This document shows, in pieces, positions 51,940 to 60,433 of a stretch of 64,000 bases of DNA (its first letter is position 1; each line of letters opens with the position of its first letter). The position numbers were made by a program, and so were the translations under genes. A model generated the notes under the pieces. It did no database searches, was not told the DNA's origin, and saw only the letters and a program-made list of their open reading frames with translations. Source of the DNA: Halorubrum aquaticum (lineage in GTDB: Archaea > Halobacteriota > Halobacteria > Halobacteriales > Haloferacaceae); contig NZ_FOPZ01000002.1 of assembly GCF_900113615.1 (NCBI RefSeq), positions 209,737 to 273,736 of the forward strand, read 5' to 3'.

Positions 51940-53028
51940 ATGACCGAGGTCACGGCGTGGCTCGATCTGATCAGCCCGTCGCATCCGTTCTTCTTTGCGG
52001 GGTTACTGGACGACATGGAGGACGTCACGCTTCGAACGACCGTCCGACGGAAGACCGAGACCGTCGACCTGGCTCGTGAGGCGGGATTCGACTTCCAGAC
52101 GATGGGACGCGACTTCGAGAACGTCGCCTTGCGGACGGCGGCGGTTCCGCTTCGAACGATCCAGGCTTCCGTACAGGCACCGACGGCAGACGTGTCGTTG
52201 TCGGCTCGAAACGCGATGTGCGTGCTGGCGTCGCGAGCGCGGCGACTCCCGTCGATCCACTTCACCGATAACGACATCACGGCATACATTGACGCACCGC
52301 TCGTCGAGCGGGCGTTCTGTCGCTTCAGGTCGACCGCCACCCACCACGTCGTGCCGTCGGCGTTTCGGACCTCGGAGCTGACGCGGTGGGGTGCGGACCC
52401 GGAACGGATCCACACGTACGACGGCTACAAAGAGGACGTTTACGTCGCGAGCTTCGAGCCCGACGAGACGTTTCCCGAGAGGCTGCCGTTCGATACCTTC
52501 GTGGTGCTCCGTCCCGAGGCGCTGGGTGCGGCATACGTCGACGAAGGGCAATCGCTCGTCCCCCACCTGCTGGAGGCGCTCGATGCGACGGGAACGAACG
52601 TCGTTTACCTCCCGCGCAGACAGGGGGATCGTGCGTACGCGGATCCCTACCCGGAAGACCGCGTGTACGTCCCCGACGGTGCGCTCGATGGCCTACAGCT
52701 CGCCTGGCACTCGGACGGGGTCCTGACCGGATCGGGAACGATGGCCCGAGAGGCGGCCTGTATGGGGAAGCCGGCCGTCTCTTTCTTTCCCGGGCCGCTG
52801 CTGTCGGTCGACCGATCGATGGTCGAGGAGGGGATGATCGTTCACTCCCGTGATCCCGACGAGATGGTCTCGTATCTGGAGTCCGTCGGTACCACGGACC
52901 GGACGCCGGATCGGAGCCGGTGCTTCGAGGTCCGAGAGGAGGCGTCCTCGCTCGTACGCGCGTTGATCGAGAACCCTGAGAACCCGGCGCTCGGCTCGTA
53001 TCCGAGCCGGTCGAACGACTGGGCCTGA
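51940..53028 (+). CDS. DUF354-type glycosyltransferase-like protein
   Basis: 362 residues from MTEVTAWLDLISPSHPFFFA. The string TAWLDLISPSHPFFFAGLLD is the DUF354 start (the family commonly begins with an Asp before a His near the phosphate site). VLRPEALGAAYVDEGQSLVP and VVYLPRRQGDRAYADPYPED mark the C-terminal GT-B half; GSGTMAREAACMGKPAVSFF is the UDP-GlcNAc epimerase-like nucleotide region. Such proteins resemble UDP-GlcNAc 2-epimerases and glycosyltransferases and sit in archaeal glycan loci. Activity unproven. The 240-nt gap before it holds a weak TATA near 51830. Confidence 0.82.
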   Translation: MTEVTAWLDLISPSHPFFFAGLLDDMEDVTLRTTVRRKTETVDLAREAGFDFQTMGRDFENVALRTAAVPLRTIQASVQAPTADVSLSARNAMCVLASRARRLPSIHFTDNDITAYIDAPLVERAFCRFRSTATHHVVPSAFRTSELTRWGADPERIHTYDGYKEDVYVASFEPDETFPERLPFDTFVVLRPEALGAAYVDEGQSLVPHLLEALDATGTNVVYLPRRQGDRAYADPYPEDRVYVPDGALDGLQLAWHSDGVLTGSGTMAREAACMGKPAVSFFPGPLLSVDRSMVEEGMIVHSRDPDEMVSYLESVGTTDRTPDRSRCFEVREEASSLVRALIENPENPALGSYPSRSNDWA

Positions 53029-53120
53029 AGCCGGACCGAGCGAACGCTCCGTAGGACCCGATCGAGGCCCGACGTGACGTGATGGAAACGGCCCCATAAC
53101 TTTCCGAAACCGATCCGAGG

Positions 53121-54512
53121 GTGGACAGGATGGATCAGGACGCCCGAACCACGGATGACGACACCCTTCGATCGAGAACGCGGTCGGCGGTCGGGACCGA
53201 CGCTGCCGACGGAGCGACCGCGCCGGAATGGGAACCTCCAGTGGCGACGGACCGGAGACGACCGAACCCCGATCTCCCCGAAGAAGCGGATCGGGAGTCC
53301 GATGACGACGCCGGCGTCCGAGGAGGACCGGTCGTCGCGGGATACGACGTCTCGGCCGTCCGTCGAACCGCTCTCGCTTGGGCTCGCGAGCGTGACTACG
53401 CCGGGTATGACCCGTACGACGGACTGAACAGTCCGGTTCTTTCAGCCGTCTCCCGGCACTGGCTCCTCCGGTTGTTGTCGATCCACGGCGTTCAGAAGTT
53501 TCCGATGAACCTCAGACCGTACCTCGGCATCCCCGAGCAACGGAACCCGAAGGGGATCGGTCTGTTCGCCAGTGCGTACCTGAACGAGTACGAACGAGCG
53601 GACGAGGACGAACGGGCGGACGGGGACGCCGCGCTCCGAGAGGCGGAACGGCTGCTGGAGTGGCTCGCGGACAACAGGTCGCCGGCATTCGACCGTTCGT
53701 CGTGGGGATACAACTTCGACTGGCAGAACTCGACGAAGTTCTACCTCCCGGCGACCCACCCCTGCGGGGTCGTCACCGTGTTCTGTGCCCGACCGTTCCT
53801 CCGGCACTACGACCTGACGGGCTTCGATCGGTCGCTCGAGGTGGCTCGAGACGCAGCCACGTTTCTCCTCGAAGACATCGGGACGGAGTTCGTCAACGGT
53901 TACGAGGTGCTCACGTACACGCCGTACGACTCGTACGTGGCGATCAACGCGAACGCTCTCGCGGCTGACCTCCTCTGGCGAGTGGGTCGGCGACTCGATG
54001 AGGAGCGGTTTCTCGACCGCGCGCGGGAGTTGTTCGCGTTCGTCGTCGACGCCCAGACCGAGGTTGGCGGGTGGCACTATTCGGTCCCGGCCTCGGACTC
54101 GCATCTCGGGTACGACAACTTCCACACCGGGTTCGTCCTCGAGAGCCTTAGCCGGTACGCTCGGGAGAAGGACGCCGACCACCCCGCCCGAGAGGCGTAC
54201 GAGTGCGGAATGGAGTTCCACCGGGAGAACCACTTCGAGACGGACGGTGCGCCGAAGTTCGAGGACGACCAGTCACGTCCCTACGACGTCCATGCCGCCG
54301 CGCAGGCGCTCATCACGTTTACTCGGCGAGACGACCCGGACGATGCCGCGCTCGCCAGTACGGTCCTCGCGTGGACGCTGGACCGGCTGTACGACTCCGA
54401 GGGGTACTTCTACCGTCGAATCGGGCGGATGAGAACCGACGAGACGCCCTACATCCGCTGGAGTCAGGGCTGGATGTGTCTGGCGCTGTCGGAGTATCTG
54501 GGCGGTCGCTGA
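53121..54512 (+). CDS. Alpha/alpha-toroid protein of the surface glycan locus
   Basis: 463 residues (GTG at 53121; ATG at 53130 is equally possible). The first 75 are an acidic disordered lead. From about 80 to the end it consists of repeated helix pairs with aromatic glycosidase-like motifs: SWGYNFDWQNSTKFYLPATH, YTPYDSYVAINANALAADLL, GWHYSVPASDSHLGYDNFHT and RPYDVHAAAQALITFTR. This is a six-barrel alpha/alpha toroid as in glycoside hydrolase families 88/105/127 and prenyltransferases. It has no signal peptide, so it would be cytoplasmic. Possible role: lyase or hydrolase on glycan intermediates, or a scaffolding role. Not certain. Confidence 0.78.
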   Translation: MDRMDQDARTTDDDTLRSRTRSAVGTDAADGATAPEWEPPVATDRRRPNPDLPEEADRESDDDAGVRGGPVVAGYDVSAVRRTALAWARERDYAGYDPYDGLNSPVLSAVSRHWLLRLLSIHGVQKFPMNLRPYLGIPEQRNPKGIGLFASAYLNEYERADEDERADGDAALREAERLLEWLADNRSPAFDRSSWGYNFDWQNSTKFYLPATHPCGVVTVFCARPFLRHYDLTGFDRSLEVARDAATFLLEDIGTEFVNGYEVLTYTPYDSYVAINANALAADLLWRVGRRLDEERFLDRARELFAFVVDAQTEVGGWHYSVPASDSHLGYDNFHTGFVLESLSRYAREKDADHPAREAYECGMEFHRENHFETDGAPKFEDDQSRPYDVHAAAQALITFTRRDDPDDAALASTVLAWTLDRLYDSEGYFYRRIGRMRTDETPYIRWSQGWMCLALSEYLGGR

Positions 54513-54661
54513 GACGTCTCTCCACCATCACTGAGGGACGTCTCGATCGAGAGACGTTCGACTGAGAGACATCTCGACTGAGGGGCGTTTCGGCAGTAAC
54601 CGGCCCAACGGAGCACGCCTCAGTTGTCGAAACGAGCGTCCGATTCCGTCTATACGATAGA

Positions 54662-54961
54662 TCAGCTCCGATGAAGCGGTATTATTGGGGACCTTCTCCT
54701 CGGAATATACCGGTCACTGAAAAGTGCTTGTAGTACGGTTGTTTCGATGGGGATCGGGCTGATTGGAATGGGATCGTTGCTGGGGCGGTGAACTCGATTG
54801 GGAAGAATACCGCCAAAGCCCCAGTCGCGAGGATTCGTGCGACTCGCTGTGCTCCTCAGTCGCTCACTCCGTTCGCTCCTTTCGGTGCTTGCTTCGTCGG
54901 ACTTCGCCCTCGCGACTGCCCCTTTGAGTCCCCCCTGAACCACACCACAACCGCACCTCAC
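54662..54961 (-). CDS. Possible small protein of the dispersed element, copy 2
   Basis: 99 residues from a GTG. It aligns with copy 1 over the MRCG start and, at the same distance of 46 residues, DWGFGG; then come a 5-residue in-frame insertion and NDPIPISPIPIETTVLQ with ALFSDR, followed by an unrelated end. In-frame insertion and third-position differences argue that this tail is or was translated. The arginine/serine-rich part lies on the hairpin DNA. Low confidence as a real gene. Confidence 0.35.
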   Translation of the reverse strand: MRCGCGVVQGGLKGAVARAKSDEASTERSERSERLRSTASRTNPRDWGFGGILPNRVHRPSNDPIPISPIPIETTVLQALFSDRYIPRRRSPIIPLHRS

Positions 54962-55089
54962 GCCTCCCCAGCCTCGCGGCTCGCGGTTTCACCGCTCGCC
55001 GCGTCCCTCGCGGACTCCTCGTGGCCGCGTCCACGCGGCCACTCGGAGGCGCGCCACCGCACCGCGGATCGCTTGTTCCTTCGTCTGTA
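54710..55089 (-). repeat. Dispersed structured element, copy 2
   Basis: 380-bp element, inverted relative to 29175-29529. The first hairpin is at 55021-55042: 9 perfect pairs (55021-55029 with 55034-55042). The second is 54976-55002, with outer GCGGC/GCCGC, GA/GA internal loop (TC on this strand) and inner GCGGT/ACCGC around a 3-nt loop. The long stem keeps 11 pairs (54822-54832 with 54908-54918). Compared with copy 1 the stem bases change together. It fills most of a 642-nt gap; the remainder (54513-54709 and 55090-55154) shows nothing recognisable. Confidence 0.85.
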
Positions 55090-55154
55090 CTGACCGCAAC
55101 CGAGCCAAAACCCACCAGATGCCGTACGTTTCAACGGAATCGAGACGTGATCTA

Positions 55155-56234
55155 TTAACTCGTGTCCTCCTCAACGAACGTCAACAGCCAGTTGTCCGCG
55201 TTCGTGATGTCCACGCCCTTCGGTGTCCATCTGTCCGTGAGCGTTCGCACGACGTGCGTCGTTTGAGACGTAAGGTACGGGAGCGGAGGGGTGGTGTCCG
55301 CGTGGAACCCGAACTTCCTCAGCACCGAATAGGGGATCCCCTGGGGGGGTGCGACGAACAGATCGGTCTCGGAGTGATCCCGCAGGATCCGGTCGAGTAA
55401 GGTCACGAGAACGGGCTCCGGAGCCGTCTCTAACGGGACGACGTCGGTCAGCTTCGTCGTCGTCGAGTCGGAACCGACGGAGGTCCCAGCGACGATTGCC
55501 GCTACAGGACCGGCGTTCCCGTCGGCGAGGTAGGTCTCGTACTCCCAGTCCGGGTTCTCGAAGCGCCACCGGTAGAACCGTTCGTCGCGAGCCGCGTGGA
55601 TCCCCTCGGGAACCGCGGTCCGATATATGGCCGCGAGTTCTCCGGCGGGGGGTTCCGATTCCGTTCGAACCGTAACGCCCCGTTCTCCCGCCGTAGTGAG
55701 GTCTCGAATGCCATAGTACGCGCTTACGATCGGCGTGGCGAGTCCGCTCATGAGCCGAATCGCGCTTCGGTCGGACCGTGCGTCCGCTATGCTCGCCGGG
55801 TCCTCGATCCGATAGTAGGACGAGCGCTTCGAGACGACCCGACTCCCGTGTTTGATGTGTGCCGGTCCCGATAGATCGTTGGGAAAACTGAAATAGAACG
55901 GGTACTCTCCGGAGTATCGCTCGATCATCCGTTCCATCATGCGTGAAAACAGTCCCCGTCGTCGATGGTCCGGATGGACCATCGCATCGCCGGGTTGAAA
56001 CGCCACCGTTCGCTCTCCACCGAGCCGTATCGGCAGTGCGAACAGTGGCCTTGCTCCGACGATCGTCCCCTCGTCGAGGGTAACGATCATCGGCACGTGA
56101 TCGACGTACGGATTCCCTTCGTACTTCCAGTCAAACCAGTCCCCGCTCTTCTCGTCTCCCATAACGGTCTGGTACAGGGAGAGGAACCCGCTCCTGTCGC
56201 TCTGCTGGTACTCACGGACCTCGTACTCACTCAT
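55155..56234 (-). CDS. GNAT-family acetyltransferase of the surface locus
   Basis: 359 residues. The first half is a GNAT domain with an acetyl-CoA loop AFQPGDAMVHPDHRRRGLFS (about 78-97) and QxxGxG-like HRRRGLFSRMMERMIERYSG. The second half (190-350) is another GNAT-like fold with WRFENPDWEYETYLADGNAG, as in two-domain GNAT proteins that act on sugars or peptides. DWFDWKYEGNPYVDHVPMIV near residue 32 is typical of haloarchaeal glycan-locus acetyltransferases. It starts within the deacetylase gene, overlapping by 8 nt, so the two are co-translated; a deacetylase and an acyltransferase next to each other suggest remodelling of N-acetyl groups. Confidence 0.85.
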   Translation of the reverse strand: MSEYEVREYQQSDRSGFLSLYQTVMGDEKSGDWFDWKYEGNPYVDHVPMIVTLDEGTIVGARPLFALPIRLGGERTVAFQPGDAMVHPDHRRRGLFSRMMERMIERYSGEYPFYFSFPNDLSGPAHIKHGSRVVSKRSSYYRIEDPASIADARSDRSAIRLMSGLATPIVSAYYGIRDLTTAGERGVTVRTESEPPAGELAAIYRTAVPEGIHAARDERFYRWRFENPDWEYETYLADGNAGPVAAIVAGTSVGSDSTTTKLTDVVPLETAPEPVLVTLLDRILRDHSETDLFVAPPQGIPYSVLRKFGFHADTTPPLPYLTSQTTHVVRTLTDRWTPKGVDITNADNWLLTFVEEDTS

Positions 56235-57162
56235 TGGTTCTCACCCGGTTTGCGACCCGAGACATCGGCATCACGTCGATGTCGTACCGGTCGCGGTACT
56301 CGGCGATCATCGAAACGATCCGTTCCAGTCGTCTCCGATCCTGCTCGGTCGTGACGTTGTTCGGATGGAGCCAGAGGTGGAACACCCCCCGATCCTCCTC
56401 TTTCAGCCGTTCGAGACCGAGTTCGACCTGTCTGGCGACGGGGTCGCCGGCGACGGTTTCGAGGGCCTTCCTCACGAACCCCTCGAAGGTGAACAGATAC
56501 ATCGACGCCGGGACGTTTACCAGGCCGTAGTCGTCGACTCTCGGGTCAACGATCGGCGGGCTCGACGCGCCGAGCGCGTAGGTGGCGAGTTTTCCGAGGG
56601 GTCTGATCGGTGCCGTGTCGTACCACCGATCGGGTGAACGACCTCTGTAGCACGAAAATCCGTACTCGGCCAGCAGACCGCGGTGTCCTACCTTGTTTCT
56701 CGGAAAGACGAACGACTCGAGATCGATACCGTACTCCTCGGCGACCTCGACGCTCCGCTCGAGCTCTGCTCGGGCGACCTCCTCCGAAACCCGTTTGCTA
56801 CCGAACTCGACGTGAGAAAACGAGTGTGACCCGATGTCGTGATCGGCTTTACTGTCACGGATGGCGTCGATCAGATCCCGCCCGAACCACACGGAATCGG
56901 GTGCGAGTTCGCCGCCCGGATCGCGCGAGTACCAGTCTTCGCCGACGGGCGAGTCGGAGTGAACCCCGTCACAACTGTCGAGAAACAGGTGTCCGACGAC
57001 TGCCCAGGTTGCCGGAAGACCGTACTCGTCGAACAGTTCGAGGAGATATACCCACGACTCCCGCGCGTGCTCGACTCGTTCCGTCGGGATCTCGGCGTGG
57101 TCGTGAAACCCCCAGATCAGTTCCGCATCCAGCGAGAGAACGACCGTTCTGTCCGGGAACAT
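56227..57162 (-). CDS. Polysaccharide deacetylase-family protein
   Basis: 311 residues. The NodB-type catalytic motif 1 is VVLSLDAELIWGFHDHAEIP (normally TFDDG; here SLDAE, an accepted variant) near residue 8, and motif 2 DIGSHSFSHVEFGSK near residue 125 gives the two metal His residues. The region FDEYGLPATWAVVGHLFLDS and a late motif HLWLHPNNVTTEQDRR fit the family end. No signal peptide. It probably acts on N-acetyl sugars of the lipid-linked glycan. A TATA-rich stretch about 57186-57205 lies 25-40 nt upstream and also faces the gene on the plus strand. Confidence 0.85.
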   Translation of the reverse strand: MFPDRTVVLSLDAELIWGFHDHAEIPTERVEHARESWVYLLELFDEYGLPATWAVVGHLFLDSCDGVHSDSPVGEDWYSRDPGGELAPDSVWFGRDLIDAIRDSKADHDIGSHSFSHVEFGSKRVSEEVARAELERSVEVAEEYGIDLESFVFPRNKVGHRGLLAEYGFSCYRGRSPDRWYDTAPIRPLGKLATYALGASSPPIVDPRVDDYGLVNVPASMYLFTFEGFVRKALETVAGDPVARQVELGLERLKEEDRGVFHLWLHPNNVTTEQDRRRLERIVSMIAEYRDRYDIDVMPMSRVANRVRTNE

Positions 57163-57185
57163 GGGCTATACCTACGACCGTCGGT

Positions 57186-57212
57186 AATCTATTTACTATA
57201 TAGACGATAACA
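57186..57212. promoter_or_regulatory. Shared AT-rich divergent promoter
   Basis: CTATTTACTATATAG and neighbouring A/T sequence lie between the deacetylase gene (minus) and the membrane protein gene (plus); at 25-50 nt from the minus start it can serve that gene, and the plus start at 57359 lies further off. Confidence 0.45.
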
Positions 57213-57358
57213 CGGACGGTTTCGGTCCTCGATGGTTCGACGTCCGGCGGCGGCAAAGGATCCGATACGCGTCGAATCGAGACGAGTTCGCCTTCCGAGC
57301 CGCATCGATGCGATTAGGACGCTGATAACAATCGTCGTTGAACCCCGTGGTGTGCTTG

Positions 57359-59248
57359 ATGAGTCTACATACGGGGCCGGATCGTGGCGGTTCGAACGAG
57401 GAATGGCGGAAGCTGCTCCTCGCCGTCGGGTTCGTCGCCGTGGCCGTCGGCACGGTCGTCGCGTGGCGGTCGCCGGCGACGGGATATGAGGTGTCCATCT
57501 ATGCCGGCACGCCACTGCCGTTCTGGGTCGGCGTGTCGATCGGCTTTCTCTCCGCGGCGGTCGTCACGCTGGCGTCGTGTCGCGACGGGGTCGCCGGGAT
57601 AGCGGTAGGACTTGGAACGTTGACGACCGTCGCGATCGGCTCTCTCCCCGTCGTTCGCAGTTACCGGTTCTACGGGCGCGCCGATTCGATGACCCACCTC
57701 GGCTGGGCTGCCGAACTGATGGCGGGACGGATGCGGTTCACCGAGGTGTTCTATCCGGGCGGACACAGCACGACCGCGCTGCTGACCGATACGATGGGAG
57801 TTCCGATCGAACGCGGAATGCTGCTCTTTGCGGCGCTGTACTTCGTGCTCCACGTAGTGTTCGTTCCGCTCGTTGCGATGGCACTCTTCGAGGACCGTCG
57901 TCTGACGGTCATCGCGGCGTTTTCCGCGTTTATGGTGTTACCGGTGAACCAGATCAGCAGCGGGCTCTACTTCCACTCCTACTCGATGGCGATGCTGTTC
58001 TTCCCGGTGTTCCTCTACGCGCTGGTGAAACACCTCACGAGCAGGCCGGATACGGGATCGATCCTGGGACGCATCGGCGTGTGGAACGTCGTGCTCGCGG
58101 TCCTCGGAACCGTCCTGATCCTCATCCATCCGCAACTGGCGTTAAACGTCGTCATCCTCCTCGGAACTCTCGTGGCGTTACACCTGGCCCTCCGGAATCG
58201 CTACGATCTGTTCATCTCGGATCTCCGTCCGGTCTACGGCGTGTTCGTTCTCCTCGCCGTCTGTTGGGGGGCGTGGGTGCTCCAGTTCGGCCAGGTGTTC
58301 AACGTCGGTGAACGGGTTCTCTTGGCGACGTACGATACGATCTTCGGCGCGGCACAGGCGGGTGGGGGGAACGTCGGAACGCAGGTCGATTCGGCGCGGT
58401 CGGTCGAGGCGACTCTCCTGGAGCTGTTCGCGAAGCTCTTTCTCGTACCGGCGGTGTACTCGCTGCTCGGGCTCCTCGCGGTCGTGGTGTCGCTCCGGAG
58501 TCCCCTGGTCGGTACCGATCGAAGCGACCGGTCCGTGGAGGGAGAACGAGCGGGTCGGTCCGTCGTCACCTACTTGGGGTCCGCGGGCCTCGTTCTCGGT
58601 CCGTTCTTCCTGGCGCATTTCATGGGCCCGATATCGCACCTCTTTTTCAGACACTACGGGTTCGCGATGGTGTTCGTCGCCGTTCTCGGCGCCGTCATGA
58701 TCCATCGGCTCGGGGCGCTGATTCCGACGGGACGGTGGTTGACCGCGGCCAAGCCGTTCGTGCTCGGCCTCCTGGCCGTCGCACTGGTGTTGTCGCTTTT
58801 GACGCTGTTCGCCTCGCCGTACATGTATAACGCCTCACACCACGTGAGCGACCAGCACATGAGCGGCTACGAGACGGCGATCGAGAACCGCGCTGAGGAC
58901 GTCCAGTGGAGTGGAATCCGGCGAGGTCCGGGCCGGGAGTTCGACGCCTTAGTGCCGGGAGTCGGAATGTACAGCCGCCCCGCGGTTAGTACGGGCGTGT
59001 CCACGAACGGCGACGACGAACTCCGGTTGCTGCTCGGGGGAGCGGCGGACGAGCCTCGGTATCTGGCGGTGACGAAGACCGATATCGACCGGGAGGTGAT
59101 CGCGTACCGCGAGATCCGCTACTCGGCGGCGACGCTCGAGTCGGTCGGCGGCCAAGCCGGAGTCCATCACGTCCACGACAACGGCGAGTTCGATCTCTAC
59201 TACGTCACGCCGCGAAACGGCGAAACGGTGGACGGCGAGACCGAATGA
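57359..59248 (+). CDS. Large polytopic membrane protein, GT-C or polymerase-like
   Basis: 629 residues from MSLHTGPDRGGSNEEWRKLL (seven earlier codons are open). About twelve to fourteen hydrophobic segments from residue 22 to 490, then a soluble C-terminal domain of about 140 residues. RFYGRADSMTHLGWAAELMA is an acidic first-loop motif (RAD and HL), as in GT-C glycosyltransferases, and GGHSTTALLTDTMG follows. It resembles glycan polymerase or oligosaccharide-transferring membrane proteins found in surface loci, but no family match is certain. It overlaps the following gene by 4 nt, so the pair is coupled. Confidence 0.75.
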   Translation: MSLHTGPDRGGSNEEWRKLLLAVGFVAVAVGTVVAWRSPATGYEVSIYAGTPLPFWVGVSIGFLSAAVVTLASCRDGVAGIAVGLGTLTTVAIGSLPVVRSYRFYGRADSMTHLGWAAELMAGRMRFTEVFYPGGHSTTALLTDTMGVPIERGMLLFAALYFVLHVVFVPLVAMALFEDRRLTVIAAFSAFMVLPVNQISSGLYFHSYSMAMLFFPVFLYALVKHLTSRPDTGSILGRIGVWNVVLAVLGTVLILIHPQLALNVVILLGTLVALHLALRNRYDLFISDLRPVYGVFVLLAVCWGAWVLQFGQVFNVGERVLLATYDTIFGAAQAGGGNVGTQVDSARSVEATLLELFAKLFLVPAVYSLLGLLAVVVSLRSPLVGTDRSDRSVEGERAGRSVVTYLGSAGLVLGPFFLAHFMGPISHLFFRHYGFAMVFVAVLGAVMIHRLGALIPTGRWLTAAKPFVLGLLAVALVLSLLTLFASPYMYNASHHVSDQHMSGYETAIENRAEDVQWSGIRRGPGREFDALVPGVGMYSRPAVSTGVSTNGDDELRLLLGGAADEPRYLAVTKTDIDREVIAYREIRYSAATLESVGGQAGVHHVHDNGEFDLYYVTPRNGETVDGETE

Positions 59249-60390
59249 CCGGACTGAAGCTCGGAGGAGTCGCGGACGGGATCGTCCACGCGACGCGCGG
59301 GTTGTCGACCGGCACTTGGAGTCGGGCCCGCGGGTTCGAGCGGCACGGGTCGCTCCCGGCGTCGGATGTCGTCGCGCGGCTCTCCGACGCGCCCGCCGTC
59401 GGGCCGGTGCTCGACCGTGTCATCGGGTCGATCACGACGACGAACCTCTGGCCGATCGGGGACGACCGGCTACTGGCGACCGTCGGAAACGAGGTGTTCC
59501 GGTCGACCGACCGGGGGCGGTCGTGGCGGCTGGTCCATCGGCTTCCCGAGTCGTCCGGTCCGATGGGTGTGCTCCCGACCGCCGTCTGTCGTCACGACGG
59601 GCGGGTCTACCTCGCCGAATACCCGCTTGACGGCGAGGCGGCGAAGGTGCTGGTCAGCGAGGACGGGCGGCGCTGGTCGACGTTCGTGCGTCGGTCCGAC
59701 GTGAGACACTTCCACGGGGTGTTTCACGACCCCTACTCCGACTCGCTCTGGGGGACCACGGGGGATACCGACGACGAGAGCGCGATCGGGCGGTTCGTGG
59801 ACGGCGAGTTTCGAGCGGTCGGCACGGGCAGCCAGACCTGGCGGGCCGTCGAACTGGCGTTCACGCCGGACTCGATACTGTGGGGGATGGACTGTGCGTA
59901 CGCCCCGCGGATCGAGGTCCTCCGTCTCCCGCGAGACGAGATCCCACCCGCCGACGAGACGCCAGCGAACCCGCCCGTTCCGGAGGTCGTCGGGACCGTC
60001 GACGCGCCGGTGTTTTACGCGAAGACGGTTCGGGGGGACGGGACGACCTGGGTCGTGATCTCGACCGCGTCGACGACCGGACCCGACAGTACCGGACCCG
60101 AAACGGCCGGAACCGGGGGACAGCCCGTCAGAGTCGTCGCTGCCTCCCGGCGGTCCGGATACGAGCGGTGGTACCAACTGGTCGCCGTCGACCGGGCGGT
60201 CACGCTCGGCCGGGTTACACCGCGGATCCCGACCGCGAACGCCTACGCGTTCCTCGGGACGACCCCGGACGGAACGCTCCTGATCAACCCGTATAACACC
60301 AGGCGGAACGACGGGGACGTACTCGCTCGTCGTCCGGAGTCGTTCACGGAGGCACCTCGGTCGTCGACGGGCGCCGGCGACGTGGCGTAA
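59245..60390 (+). CDS. Beta-propeller-like protein (BNR/sialidase-type repeats)
   Basis: 381 residues, no signal peptide. EVFRSTDRGRSWRLVHRLPE is a clear BNR/Asp-box (S-x-D-x-G-x-T-W) and KVLVSEDGRRWSTFVRR is a second; IYLAEYPLDGEA-like strands (YLAEYPLDGEAAK), TTGDTDDESAIGRFVDGE and GTTPDGTLLINPYNTRRNDG complete further blades. So it is a propeller of six or so blades. Start MTGLKLGGVADGIVHATRGL overlaps the membrane protein stop, so the pair is coupled. Asp-boxes are structural, not catalytic. Possible role: binding glycan or the membrane protein's soluble domain. Confidence 0.78.
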   Translation: MTGLKLGGVADGIVHATRGLSTGTWSRARGFERHGSLPASDVVARLSDAPAVGPVLDRVIGSITTTNLWPIGDDRLLATVGNEVFRSTDRGRSWRLVHRLPESSGPMGVLPTAVCRHDGRVYLAEYPLDGEAAKVLVSEDGRRWSTFVRRSDVRHFHGVFHDPYSDSLWGTTGDTDDESAIGRFVDGEFRAVGTGSQTWRAVELAFTPDSILWGMDCAYAPRIEVLRLPRDEIPPADETPANPPVPEVVGTVDAPVFYAKTVRGDGTTWVVISTASTTGPDSTGPETAGTGGQPVRVVAASRRSGYERWYQLVAVDRAVTLGRVTPRIPTANAYAFLGTTPDGTLLINPYNTRRNDGDVLARRPESFTEAPRSSTGAGDVA

Positions 60391-60433
60391 CGGGCTCGAT
60401 GAGACGATAGGTGAAGGGGGAAGTCCCCCGGCG